Positions 36,293 through 46,045 of a stretch of DNA of 64,000 bases are shown here, in pieces; the first letter of the stretch is position 1; the number at the start of each line of letters is the position of its first letter. The notes beneath the pieces are model-generated. The model made no database searches. It saw nothing but the letters and a program-made list of their open reading frames with translations, and was not told the DNA's origin. The position numbers were made by a program, and so were the translations under genes. This stretch comes from Ctenosaura bakeri (Eukaryota > Chordata > Lepidosauria > Squamata > Iguanidae): the NCBI GenBank assembly GCA_948474755.1, contig CAOLHI010002523.1, positions 62,001 through 126,000 on the forward strand. Reading direction: 5' to 3'.

Positions 36293-38163
36293 CTGGATGC
36301 AGAAAAAGCCTTTGATAATGTTTCCTGGGAATTTTTGCACTGAGTTTTAAAAGAATATGACCTGGGAGAAGTCTTTTGTAAATGAATTGAAATGATTTAC
36401 CAGGATCAATCAGTGAAGTTAATTATAAATGGAGGTACAATGACAAGCTTTGTTATAAATAAGGGGGTATGGCAAGGGTGCCCTTTATCACCATTATTAT
36501 TTATAGCCATACTGGAAATATTGCTGATTGCAATAAATCAAGACTTTAAGATATGAGGTTTGAAAATTAAGACTAAGGAAATAAAATACAAAGCATTCGC
36601 TGACAATGTAATTATATTTTTGGAGGAACCTCAAGAATCAATTCAGCCATTGATGGACATGTTACAAAAATATGGACAAATGGCAGAATATAAGATAAAT
36701 AGAGAAAAGACAATGATGATGACATTAAATATAACAAAAAAAGAACAAGCAGACCTGGAGAGAAGATCTGGACACCAGTTAACTAAGAAAGTAAAATACT
36801 TAGGTATTATGATAACAACTAAAAATCAAGAATTATTTGATAACAACTATTTGAAGAAATGGAAGAAGATTAAAAGTGAAATGGAAAGATGGAAGAATTT
36901 AAATCTGTCTCCCCTGGGAAGGATAAATGCTTTTAAAATGTCCTTACTACCAAAGCTTATGTTTCTCTTCCAGAACTTACCAATAATAGGAAGAGAAAAG
37001 ATTTTTAAAGAATGGGAAAAAGAATTACGAAAATTTATTTGGCAAGGGAAAAAAACAAGAATAAGATTTAAAATATTACAAGACGTAAAAGAAAGAGGAG
37101 GCTTGTGTTCAGAATGTGTAAAGAAGAAGAATTAAAAGCTGCAGGGCATGAATTTAATTGGTTCCCATGGAGACAACCTAAAGAGAGATTTAAAATGGAT
37201 CAAAAATTATACGAATTTGAGAGAAAAGAAAATGAATTACATTTATTGATGGGGGGGGCAGAAGAAAAGAATTTCTAAATTTTACAAACTTTTGCTGCAA
37301 AGAGAAATGGAATCAGAGGTAGTTAAAGATACAGTGGTTAGATGGGCACAAAATGTTGGATATCCAATTGAACTAGAAACATGGGTAAGGGCATGGAAGA
37401 CAGATATAAAATTTACACCAAGCCTAAACTTAAGAGAAATTTTTTACAAAATGCTACATAGATGGTATATGACACCAGAATGATTGCAAAAAATAACTAA
37501 AAATGTTGGAAATGTGATGAAAAGGTGGGGTCATTTTATCATATGTGGTGGTCTTATAAGATAGCAAGGAAATTCTATAAGGAAATACATGATGAAATCC
37601 AAAGAATCTATAATGTAAATTTTGAAATGAAGCCAGAATTTTATCTGTTAAATATGCCTGGGCAACAAAGAAAAATAAGATCTCATCAGAAGACATTGTT
37701 ATATTTGATAACTGCTGCAAGGCTGATATATGTGCAATATTGGAAAGAAAGGAAATATGTTGATACAGAAGAATGGAAATTAAAAATCCTAGATATGGTA
37801 GAGACAGAAAAGTTAACATTTTCTCTGAGAAACAAACCTATCCAAAACTTTGAAAGGGAATGGAGAGAGGTTTTGGATTGGATAAAGACATATTACAAGA
37901 AAAGAAAAAAGAGTAAAGTAAGATTGTAAGTAATCTAATGTAACAATGTAGCAAGAGAATGCAAGAAAGTAATGTAACAAGGCAGCAAGACAATGTAACA
38001 AAGCAGCTGTGTAATGATGTAAGATGTAACAAATCCTTTGAGCAAGTAGTAATTATGTACGAATGGAATGAAAACATGCAGATTCAACTGGAAAATAAGC
38101 CTGGAAGTGGAGAGGGGTTTTTTTAAAATTAAAATCTTCAATATTTTTTTTTAAATAAATAAA
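36293..38163 (+). mobile_element. L1 LINE, 5'-truncated, with a 15-bp target duplication
   Basis: It begins inside the reverse transcriptase at LDAEKAFDNVSWEFL, then shows GVWQGCPLSPLLF and the catalytic box, where FADD is changed to FADN (about 36596). A 190-codon open stretch (36560-37135) covers RT and downstream; further pieces to 37929 are broken by frameshifts and stops. A 3'UTR and A-rich tail end at 38163. The perfect repeat AAAAATTGTATGCTT at 36278-36292 and 38164-38178 marks the insertion. Truncation, stops and the lost aspartate make it inactive. It is not a host gene. Confidence 0.93.
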
Positions 38164-38189
38164 CAAAAATTGTATGCTTTTGAGGGAAG

Positions 38190-38244
38190 GTATGCTTGCA
38201 AGGTGAACTGCCGCCTCGATCCATGTGGAGAGGCGTGATACAAA

Positions 38245-38295
<51 letters not shown>

Positions 38296-38298
38296 ATT
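38190..38298 (+). mobile_element. L2-like 3' tail with (AAAT)n microsatellite
   Basis: GCCGCCTCGATCCATGTGG, then GAGAGGCGTGATACAAAT, then about 14 AAAT units: the same tail as at 27.2 kb. The L1 at 36.3 kb inserted just upstream in the same host sequence. Confidence 0.85.
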
Positions 38299-38559
38299 AA
38301 ATACTACAGCTAGATGTCGATCCAGCAGTGGGGCTAGTATATTTTCCACAAAGAAAACTTCCTGCTGCTCTTTTCTATAATGTAAAAACAATATGAAAAA
38401 CTATGAAATGAAAGCATCATGGTACCACTAGAACCTAGGAATTCATGGATACATACCATGCTACCTATAAAAAAGCAATCAAGGAAAATTCACATTTGCC
38501 TTGATCTATAGCCATTAAACCAAGCACTGCAGATATTCTAATACCCACTGCACACAATA

Positions 38560-40340
38560 GATATAGATTTTCAAAAGCCGTGCCAGAATTTTCAAAAGCT
38601 GGAATCTTTGCAGTCAGCCCAGAATGGATTTTAGTCTCTGTGATTGGATGAAGGTTCTAGTATTGCTTATAGTCTTTGTAGCATCTTTTGGTCTATTCAG
38701 CTAACTTTGTATACCAATGGGAATCAAGCAAGCAAGCACCAGACGCGTTTCAGAGCTATCACACACGCTAAAAGGCTTCTTGGAGTTAAAGTAATAGCAG
38801 ATGATATCTTCATAATAAGATGAAGGATGTGTTGATAGGAAAGATCTTAACAAGAAATCATAGGCTTTTTTGAAGAAATTCAGAGATTTTAAAAAACATA
38901 AACTGAACACAGAAAACATGTGACTGAAACTAGAACAGGAAACATATAATGGATTGTAGTGACAGCAGAGGTACAGAGAACAGAGTCCAGAAAGACTAAA
39001 GCAACCCAAGATGTTCCAGCTCCAATTAGATATGACAGGGATACAACACCTTATTGGAATCATCCATTTCTAGCCAAGTTCTATCCTTGTTTGTCTATAG
39101 CTGCAGAACCAAAGTAACTTACTAGGCTGGATACTGAGTGGTAATATGATATATCAAAAATCTTCTCAGCTTGGTAAAAGAAATTATTACTAGTGCCTAG
39201 TGTTGCAATATTCCCCGTCAAGAAAAAAACACCTAACAGATCAATATGATGCATCTGAAAAATATCCAAGTGCAGTTTTTTTATAACAAGGGTGACAAGA
39301 GCACTCTATGGGTTGCATATGATCCTGTCTCCTTTTTCTACCCCTCTGTACCCACAATATAGATCTTAAGCAGCGTTCCCCCATAGCACTTGGAATTGTG
39401 TTTTCACTTTGAACAGCTCAAACTCCCAACCCCACCCACAAAACCCATAAATTTCCATCAAAAAATATGAAAAATAGTTAGAAATGAAAACTGGAAATAG
39501 GCATCCTTTATTTGCTTCTAGGTCTGATTTTGGACTAAAAATGAAGAGGTGTGGCTAACTCTTGAAGGAGCTAGAGGCAAAAATTGGTCCCTGCCATAGT
39601 TGTCTATTCTGTTTTATGGAATCACAAAATTTCTTATGCAAGCAGAGTGCTTTCAAAGATTCAAGGGAATTAGGTATAGATAAAGAGCTAGCTGCATTTT
39701 TTTCCCCTTTGTGGGGTGATTCCATTAATATATCTACAGTCAGGCACTGGGAGTACTATCAGACCACAAAACACCTGAGACAATAACAACATCTCTTCTG
39801 AGTGCTCCCAGGAGATTACAGCAGAGGCTAATGCATCTACAGTGGGATGATGTAGAGATTAACTACTACTCTGATCAATTACCAGTGTTAGCACATATCC
39901 TTAGTGGAGTACATACACCTAACAGCAGCAGACCTGAAGAAGAGAATCCAGACAGTGAATCCATCAATAAGTTTCATTACCTCCCAATCCAGTCCCCATG
40001 AGATTAAGGACATCATTGAAAAAGTCACACAGATTTAGGCAGTTACAGAATAAATTCTGAAAAGATGGCCTGAACGTGAGAGTCATGTGCCATCCAGAAC
40101 ACGCCTTAATCAAAAATAAGCTAAATGTGCAGGACTGAACTGAATTATGAGATCATCGAGCAAGATTTTCAGTGTCCTTACTTATGGAAGTCATGCACAA
40201 AATATATGCATCACACACGGGCATTTACAATTTTAGGGAGTCCAGAGCATGGGTTCATTGGCCCAAAAGAGAGTCTTCTGCCATAAGTCACCTGCAAGAA
40301 AATAGGAAATGGTTCAAGCAGATGTGTTTACATTTAAGGA
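38560..40340 (+). mobile_element. Decayed Ty3/Gypsy pol region (RT, RNase H, integrase head)
   Basis: Broken plus-strand frames carry Gypsy pol landmarks in the right order. The RT catalytic region VKVIADDIFI is near 38780; HFLAKFYPCLS with AAEPK follows near 39060-39110; DASE, the start of the tethered RNase H region, is near 39250. Then SDHK and APRRLQQRL (about 39750-39840) and an integrase zinc-binding-type stretch YASHTGI...WVHWP (40200-40265) appear. Stops and frameshifts interrupt every part, and no LTRs were identified. It is an old inactive retrotransposon; boundaries are approximate. Confidence 0.78.
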
Positions 40341-41077
40341 GAAGAAGTATGCTTATAGTTGATTATTACACAAGGGTCTGAGAGGTTAATAACCTCTCAG
40401 ACAGTAGCAATAAAGCAGTCACCAGTAAATCAAAGGCTTATTTTGCAGAATAGGGCATCCCTGACACAGCATATTTTCAGACAATCAGCAGCAGAGCTTG
40501 TAGTGTGTGTGTGTGGGGGGGGGGGTTGGGAGGGAGTCATGGCCACTGTGCATGGGTCATGGCCGCGGTGTGTGGGGACATCGCCAGGACATGTGGGGCA
40601 TGGACAGTGAACACACGGGCATGGCTACGGGCCTGGATGCCCCAGAAATATTGCCACCTGGGGCGAATCACTCCTCCCACCCCCATGTTCCTATGTGACT
40701 GCAGATAAGGAATACTGGCAAGTAGAAAGGCTTTTCCTCTTGTTATCACACGGTATATTAAAATTTCTGGTAATGGTGCTAACGGATACTGTATTGCAAA
40801 CTTTCAAGCTGTTTCAGAGCCAAGAAGGATTAACATCAGGATATGGCTACTCTCTGACCATTAGTGATGATATTGGTGGTGACCATTAGTCAAGTGGGTC
40901 ATGGGGACATCTGTAAAGTAGCAGACTACCAGGTTGTGCAAGGTCTACTTTGTTAGAGACCTGAGGCCATGATGCTAAACATGAAGGGTCTGCGAATATT
41001 TAGGGAAATGTAAATTGCAAGTTACCTTAGGGAATTTTCTGTTTTACTGCCTGGTTTATAGCTCTTTAAATGCTTGC
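40341..41077. other. Intergenic with a G-rich tract
   Basis: A (GT)n(G)n run lies at 40503-40525, followed by a short CATGGCC-rich segment to about 40690. No gene recognised. Confidence 0.4.
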
Positions 41078-41545
41078 ACATTTATTTATTTAATTTATAT
41101 CCTGCCTTTCTCCCAACATGGGATCCAAGGTCGTGTGCAACATTTAAAAAGCACAATACAATTTAAAACCTGTTAATACAAAACTTAAAACATAATCATA
41201 GTAATTTTTTGTTTAAAACACACAACTTAAAAACAGTTTAAAACACATTAAAAAGAAATGAAGAACAGCTTTAAAAGACACTTGAAAACATAAGACCACT
41301 ATACTTCCCCATTAAAAGTTTTATCTGCTGCATACACTAAAACCCAAAAACTTCCTTAAATAAAAAGTTCTTTACCTGCCAGTGTTAAAACAGCAGGGAC
41401 GGAGTCAAGCAGACTTCCCAGGGAAGGGAATTTCATAACTTGGGAGCAGCCATTGAGAAGGCTGGCTCTCACATCTTCACCAGATGAGCCTAGGATGATG
41501 GTGGCACCAAGAGAAAGGCTTCCCCTTGCAGAATTTACAGCATGG
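41078..41545 (-). mobile_element. L2-like LINE, 3' part, minus orientation
   Basis: From the left: an inverted tail (ATTTATTTATTTAATTTATA, CCTGCCTTTCTCCC), an A/T-rich 3'UTR, then the ORF2 C-terminus reversed (GGAGCAGCCATTGAGAAGGC, encoding FSMAAPK on the minus strand). Old, with no open frame. Confidence 0.72.
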
Positions 41546-42020
41546 TCAGCTCATATAGCCACTACTTAGAGAGAGACCTGTATCTATATCATACTGTAAC
41601 ACACTTAGAATGTGATGCAATTTTTTAAAATTAACTTTTTATTAACCTATAACCTATTTTTTTAACTGACAAGTTGACATCTATGTCTAGCCAATCATTC
41701 ACAGATCATCTACTCTGGCTAAGGAGGCCAGGGGTGTCAGTGAGGAGGAGACCTTGTGGGACTTTGATGGATATTTATTCCATCTCCTGATCACAATGAA
41801 AGAACAAAGCCATTCCTCCACAAGAATTCCTCCTACACATGGTTGAGAGAGGAGTGGGAAGGAATGTGGTGGTGGTGGTAGCTACTGAGGAAGTGACCTG
41901 ATTTCCAAGGCAGAGGGAGGTTGAGAAAGATTATATACAACATTCCCATTCTTATTTATAGTGAGAGCTGCAGGAATATCCTGTGACAAAGAAGACCCTC
42001 TGCATCTCTTATCAAGAATA

Positions 42021-42406
42021 CAGTCAGCCCTCCACACCTGCAGGTTTCACTTTTGCAGATTTAATTATTCATGGATTATTTGCTGTCACCTCTGCTGTTG
42101 CCCATGTCATTTTTAATAGGGACTACAAGCCCCGTGAGACTGAGAAACTGCAAACAGGGCTTGTAAGTCCCTGTTAAAAATGGTGTGGGGCAGCAGTGGA
42201 GGTGGCAGTAAGACCCACCAGCCACCCACTTCTGCCTTCTGAAGGAACCCTGATGCTCAAAGGATTCCATGGTGGGTTGGATATGGTGATCATTCTTTTT
42301 GCATGTGTGTTAAATATGGTTTGAGAGGGTCTAGAGTTATTCATGGTTTTTCCACTTTCACAGGGGTCCTGTGCTCCTAACCCTAGCGAATGTGGAGGGA
42401 TGACTG
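42021..42406 (+). mobile_element. TA-flanked MITE (CAGTC..CCCTCCAC family), copy C
   Basis: Ends CAGTCAGCCCTCCACACC and AATGTGGAGGGATGACTG are good inverted repeats with TA on both sides. The core contains the mirrored pair TTTTTAATAGGGACTACAAG and CTTGTAAGTCCCTGTTAAAA, a palindrome not seen in copies A and B. Confidence 0.8.
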
Positions 42407-42424
42407 TATGTCATCAGTCAGTAT

Positions 42425-42560
42425 ATGGGGGCTTAGATACTGGGATTCCAGGCCACTGAGGGCTTTTAAGCAAAGACCAGCACTTTGAAATAGGTTTGGA
42501 AGTGAATAAGAAGCCAGAGTAATTTCTTTGGAATTAGTATAGTGTAGCTGCACTGGTTAT
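42425..42560 (-). mobile_element. L2-like LINE internal fragment
   Basis: TGAGGGCTTTTAAGC followed by GACCAGCACTTTGAAAT matches an internal block also seen at 48.76 kb (AGAGGGCTTTTAGGG...AAGCATTTTGAA). No coding frame. Confidence 0.5.
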
Positions 42561-42613
42561 CCTTGACAATATACCAAGTGAGCTCTAGTCCACTCCCTGA
42601 ACTACAGCATTAC

Positions 42614-42730
42614 AGCCCTCTAGCATAGAATTGTACCTTGTGAAACTACAAATCCTAGGATTCCATAGGATGCAGCCATGGTACTTTGAAGTGGTATCAA
42701 GTGCTATAATTGTGCAGTGTGAAAGAGCCC
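42614..42730 (+). mobile_element. MITE fragment related to the 32.1 kb element
   Basis: ACAAATCCTAGGATTCCATA, CAGCCATGG and TGCAGTGTGAAAGAGCC form the right arm and terminus; the left arm is largely missing. Confidence 0.55.
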
Positions 42731-42734
42731 TAAG

Positions 42735-43526
42735 ACAGAACCCAGAGGGATGTTACACAGTACAAATACCATGGAGCCTGTCCCCCATGTTTTTAAAATG
42801 CATTTTAAAGCTAGTCCTGCAGATAAGATACACGGATATCAAAGTAATCCTGCCACCCAACTAGCACAGTTCGGTCCAGCAAAATATCAGGACTCAGTGT
42901 ATCAAAAGTAAGAAAGTATCAACAGTGTGTGTTCTTTTTGTTTGTTTCTTAATTCCGGAAGGCTATGTCTCTCCTTGAACCAGTCTGTTTTCAGCAGCAC
43001 CACTAGACCTTCTTCCTCCTGACAAAGGAATCTAACATTGTAATGCATATTTACAAGCTTGTTGAAAAAAGCATGGCATAATGACAACAGTAACAAAACC
43101 AACTTGATATTACTGTTATCCTGTACTTGGCTCCACCGGTCTGGCTTACAGGCGATACACTCTGAACAATGGTTAGGCAGACAGTATTCGTAACCATACA
43201 ATACCACAGGTGTATGTTTGGACCAGCGTTTTAAAGGCATAAAAGAGCACAGCCAAGAGAGCTTGGAGGTCTTGCCTCTTCCCTCCTGCTCTGATGTCCT
43301 GTCAGGACGGAATATTCCGAATTTAAGACTCCACGGGCATCTGCTCACCCTTGGGAGCCAGAGAGCAGTTTCTGAATCAGATCCCTTCGTCGTACTCCCG
43401 TTCCCAGTGCGATTCTATGACACTGTAGATGACGACGGCACGAGAAAGCACGGAAGTCTCTCTGGGCGGAAAACCCAGCGCACATCGGTTAAAGCAAAAA
43501 CAAAACCACCCCGGCAGCCCGTCCGA
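42735..43526. other. Unique-looking DNA upstream of the promoter
   Basis: No exon recognised. GC content rises toward the right. Distal promoter elements could lie here but none is demonstrable. Confidence 0.45.
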
Positions 43527-43706
43527 GGCCATTTCCGCACTAGCCTGTTCTAGCGCGATGATTCCACTTTCAACCTCCTCTGGAATCCTGGGGTTTGCAG
43601 TTTCGGGAGGGGCCGTCCGGCCCCTCCCGAAACTGCAAACCCCAGGATTCCAGAGGAGGTTGAAAGTGGAATCATCGCGCTAGAACAGGCTAGTGCGGAA
43701 ATGGCC
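43527..43706 (+). mobile_element. Hairpin MITE with two identical 88-bp arms
   Basis: Arms 43527-43614 and 43619-43706 are exact reverse complements around a GTCC loop. Termini are GGCCATTTCCGCACTAG. No mismatch in 88 bp implies a very recent insertion or arm correction. The flanks CGA and TCG do not form a direct duplication. It lies about 1.1 kb upstream of the ryanodine receptor start codon. Confidence 0.95.
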
Positions 43707-43873
43707 TCGAGATGTCTTGCCTCAGCTGCGCGGTAAACGACAAAACGAAAACCCCAAATTGTTTCTGTCACGCACAGGACCCCCGCGAAAGACAAGGAGG
43801 GGCAACACTCTCAGCCGCCAGCCTGTGCGCGCGCGCGCCCCCCGCCCCGGCGCACCTCCCTACTGAGTCCTCT

Positions 43874-44028
43874 CACCATTTCCGCACTAGATTGTTATAG
43901 CGTTATGATTCCACTTTCAACATCCTATGGAATCCAGCCGGGCCCCCCCCGAAACTGCAAACCCCAGGATTCCATAGGATGTTGAAAGTGGAATCATAGC
44001 GCTACAACAATCCAGCGCGGAAATGACC
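43874..44028 (+). mobile_element. Hairpin MITE abutting the CpG-island promoter
   Basis: Same family: CCATTTCCGCACTAGATTG on the left, CAATCCAGCGCGGAAATG on the right; most of the left centre arm (TGGGGTTTGCAG) is deleted. No target duplication. It ends at the upstream edge of the promoter region. Confidence 0.85.
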
Positions 44029-44224
44029 CGATTCCTCCAACGCGGCCCCAGCTGGCCTTCGCCCCGTCCCTCCCAGCCCGCCTCCCTCCGCACGTAAACA
44101 TGCGGGTCTCCTCTGCGCCGGGCGTCTCTCCTCCACGCCTCCCCGGCGCAGGGCGCGCGGAGGGAGAGGCCTGGGAAGCCGGCGAGCGCGCGCGCGCGCG
44201 CCTCTCCGCCGCCCACCCAGCCGC

Positions 44225-44250
44225 CCTGCCTGCCTGCCTGCCTGCCTGCC
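44225..44250 (+). repeat. (CCTG)6 microsatellite
   Basis: Six near-perfect CCTG units lie in the promoter part of the CpG island. Confidence 0.8.
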
Positions 44251-44446
44251 GCCTTTCTCTCTGCTGGCGCAAGCGGCCAGAGAGGGCGCTGCGCCTCAGG
44301 TCTCCTTCGCTTCCCTTCGCTTCGCTTTGCGGAGGGAGCCGGCTGCAGATCACCTGCAGTAGTGGGGGAGCTCCTCCTCCCCCGCTGCCCCTGTTAATCG
44401 CAGCTCTCTCTCCCCTCCCCGCCCCCCCCCGCTCCCCCCCCGCTCC

Positions 44447-44605
44447 ATGCGCTTGCACGAAGGGAATTGGGCTGAGCTGCCAATTTGCTGCAGAGGAAGA
44501 GCGACACAGTCGGGCAGAGCCGGGCGAGGGGCTGCCGGCTCCGGGTCGCTCTCACTTTTCTGTCCTCACCCGGGCTCCAGCTCGGCGTGGGAGCATCTCG
44601 CCTAG
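44447..44605 (+). other. Possible upstream ORF in the 5'UTR (52 codons)
   Basis: An ATG at 44447 opens a 52-codon frame ending at TAG (44603-44605), 183 bases before the ryanodine receptor start and in the same frame. The context is moderate (C at -3, C at +4). No other ATG occurs between it and the main start. If transcription begins upstream of 44447 it could lower translation of the main frame. Whether it lies in the mRNA is unknown. Confidence 0.3.
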
Positions 44606-44739
44606 TGGCAGCCGCCGCCTCTCCCTCCTCCTCCTCCCCCCATCCTTTCCTTTCACTCCGTCCCCGCGGGGGTGCCCGTTCCCGTTCCTGCCCCCGCCGC
44701 CTCGTCACCTGCCCCCGAAGGCGGCGGCCGGAGGAGGAC

Positions 44740-44760
44740 CAGCAGCAGCAGCAGCAGCAG
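44740..44760 (+). repeat. (CAG)7 triplet repeat in the 5'UTR
   Basis: Seven perfect CAG units end 28 bases before the start codon. Such tracts are length-variable and fold in RNA, so this could be a polymorphic 5'UTR element. Confidence 0.85.
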
Positions 44761-44788
44761 CGCCCGGGAAGCAAGACGAGAGCGAGCC

Positions 44789-44836
44789 ATGGCTGAAATG
44801 GGCGAAGGCGAGGACGAGATACAGTTCCTGAGAACT
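44789..44836 (+). CDS. RYR2: Ryanodine receptor, first coding exon (RYR2 likely, RYR3 possible)
   Basis: The 16 codons read MAEMGEGEDEIQFLRT and run in phase 0 straight into a GTAAGC splice donor at 44837. The motif GEDEIQFLRT is the extreme N-terminus of ryanodine receptors, the tetrameric Ca2+-release channels of the sarco/endoplasmic reticulum; it precedes the first cytosolic beta-trefoil (inositol-trisphosphate-receptor-like) domain, encoded by later exons. The start has a strong Kozak context (G at -3, G at +4) and is the first ATG after 44449. RYR1 is unlikely because its motif has EVQFLRT. A 16-residue exon with GEGEDEIQ fits RYR2, whereas mammalian RYR3 as I recall has one extra glycine; glutamate at residue 3 is RYR3-like. 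Family membership is firm, the paralogue is not. Only about 0.3% of the protein is in the window. Confidence 0.78.
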
Positions 44837-45944
44837 GTAAGCCCCTCGCTTCTCTCGGGTGTCTTTTCCTCAGCCCTCCGCCCGCGTCGCCTGAGGGAAT
44901 AAGGCGGTCGGGGGTGCCGGGGCGTTGGGTCGGCGACGGGGGACTTTGCGCGCCACGCGTTCGCCAGGAGGGAGCCTTTGCGCCTGAGGGGGGGGTTGCT
45001 GTGGTGTGGCGTGGAGGGGGGAAGCGCGGGGCGAGGGAGCCGGGAGGGTTGGGGCTGTGGTAGGAGTGTCCGTGGGGCTCCTGCTGCACGTTGTGGGTCC
45101 GGGAGGACCCACCTACAGACGTTGCGCGAGACAAGCGCTGCGTGACGGGCATCCCGAGTAAGCGGGAAGGCTCCCTCCCCTTTCCTCTTCCTGCCTCTAA
45201 AACGAGCCGGGGGGAAGGCTGTGGCGGCGACCTGTGGTGAGGAGTTGGTCTGGTCTGAAGCAGCCCACCTCACCCCGCCCTCCCCCTCAGCGGCACCCTT
45301 GTTTTTAGGGGTGTCGGGTGACAATGTGGGTGGGTGGGTGCGGGAGCCAAGGGGAGGAAGAGGAGGCGAGCACGGCTCTCCTGTGGGATTCTGACACGGC
45401 GATAAGCGTGTCCTTTCGAACCAGGGGCGCCTGGCGCCTGCTGCCCGTGGGAAATACGCTCCCGGGTTGCTCAGCAGAGCCAGAGGGTGCCTCTAAGGCT
45501 CAAAGGCTACCTCAGCCCGTCTGGCGGGAGAAGGTGCCCACTAACAAAGTGTGGCGGGGGGAGCGCACGAGGCGAAGGGACGTCACGGTTTTCTCCACTG
45601 TGCCTATTCTGCAGTGAAGACAGAACGGGTCGTTGTCTCTATCTCTGCCCCCCCCCCATTGGTGTCATGAATTATGCCTAAAATTATTGCTGGCAGGTGA
45701 TCGAGGGGCAGGTTAATGTTTGTTATTTGGGCTCCGAGCGAGCACCGTTCCCCTCCTTTCCCTCGAATATTCCATACCCCCCCCCCAGCTTTCCGATCTG
45801 CCTCTGTTACTGCAGATATTCCACCGAGCAGCATTGCTCAGCCTAAAAGCTGCAACTGTATCTCTTCTTCTGGCAAAAGCAATTAAGCGTTTTGAAGGGA
45901 GGGAGGGAGGGAGGGGGAGAGATTCCGCTCTTCTCTCTGAAGGA

Positions 45945-46045
45945 GTCTTACCACACAATCCTATGAATATCTGTGCAGAAAGCAAGTCTCATCTGAGTTC
46001 AGTGAGACTTCAGGGTGTTCCTAATTGCAGCCACAGTGAGATGTT
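45945..46045. repeat. Small ancient palindromic repeat trace
   Basis: CACACAATCCTATG...AAGTCTCATCTGAGTTCAGTGAGACTT contains a mirrored GTCTCA.../...TGAGAC core, like a short DNA repeat common in reptiles. Confidence 0.45.

Larger units (their letters stand above)
44035..44788 (+). promoter_or_regulatory. Promoter and 5'UTR region of the ryanodine receptor gene (CpG island)
   Basis: This is the most CpG-dense single-copy stretch in the window; the island continues through exon 1 to about 45.6 kb. It has no good TATA box, as expected for a CpG-island promoter. Visible elements are a C-rich GC-box tract (44409-44446), an inverted CCAAT (ATTGG at 44466-44470), a forward CCAAT (44480-44484), and an E-box CACCTG within 44350-44358. 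The transcription start cannot be fixed from sequence; it most likely lies between about 44100 and 44500. An ATG at 44100 would open a long overlapping frame if transcribed, which favours a start downstream of it. The upstream edge is set by the end of a hairpin transposon at 44028. Confidence 0.7.

Noticed and set aside
36560..37135. A 191-codon open frame that could be taken for a host gene
   Set aside because: It is the reverse transcriptase part of a truncated L1 bounded by a 15-bp target duplication.
43527..43706. microRNA precursor or regulatory hairpin
   Set aside because: The hairpin is one of many dispersed copies with transposon termini; two have 3-bp duplications of TGA and two of ATA.
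44672..44788. In-frame upstream extension of the ryanodine receptor N-terminus
   Set aside because: The frame is open but has no ATG (44672 is GTG), and known ryanodine receptors start at the ATG assigned at 44789.
44100..44831. 243-codon plus-strand frame overlapping the ryanodine receptor start
   Set aside because: It is in a different frame, low in complexity, and reflects the absence of stops in a GC-rich CpG island; the promoter probably lies within it.
44394..45324. Minus-strand frames of 220-250 codons across the CpG island
   Set aside because: Compositional shadows on the opposite strand of the promoter and exon 1; proline/arginine-rich with no motif.
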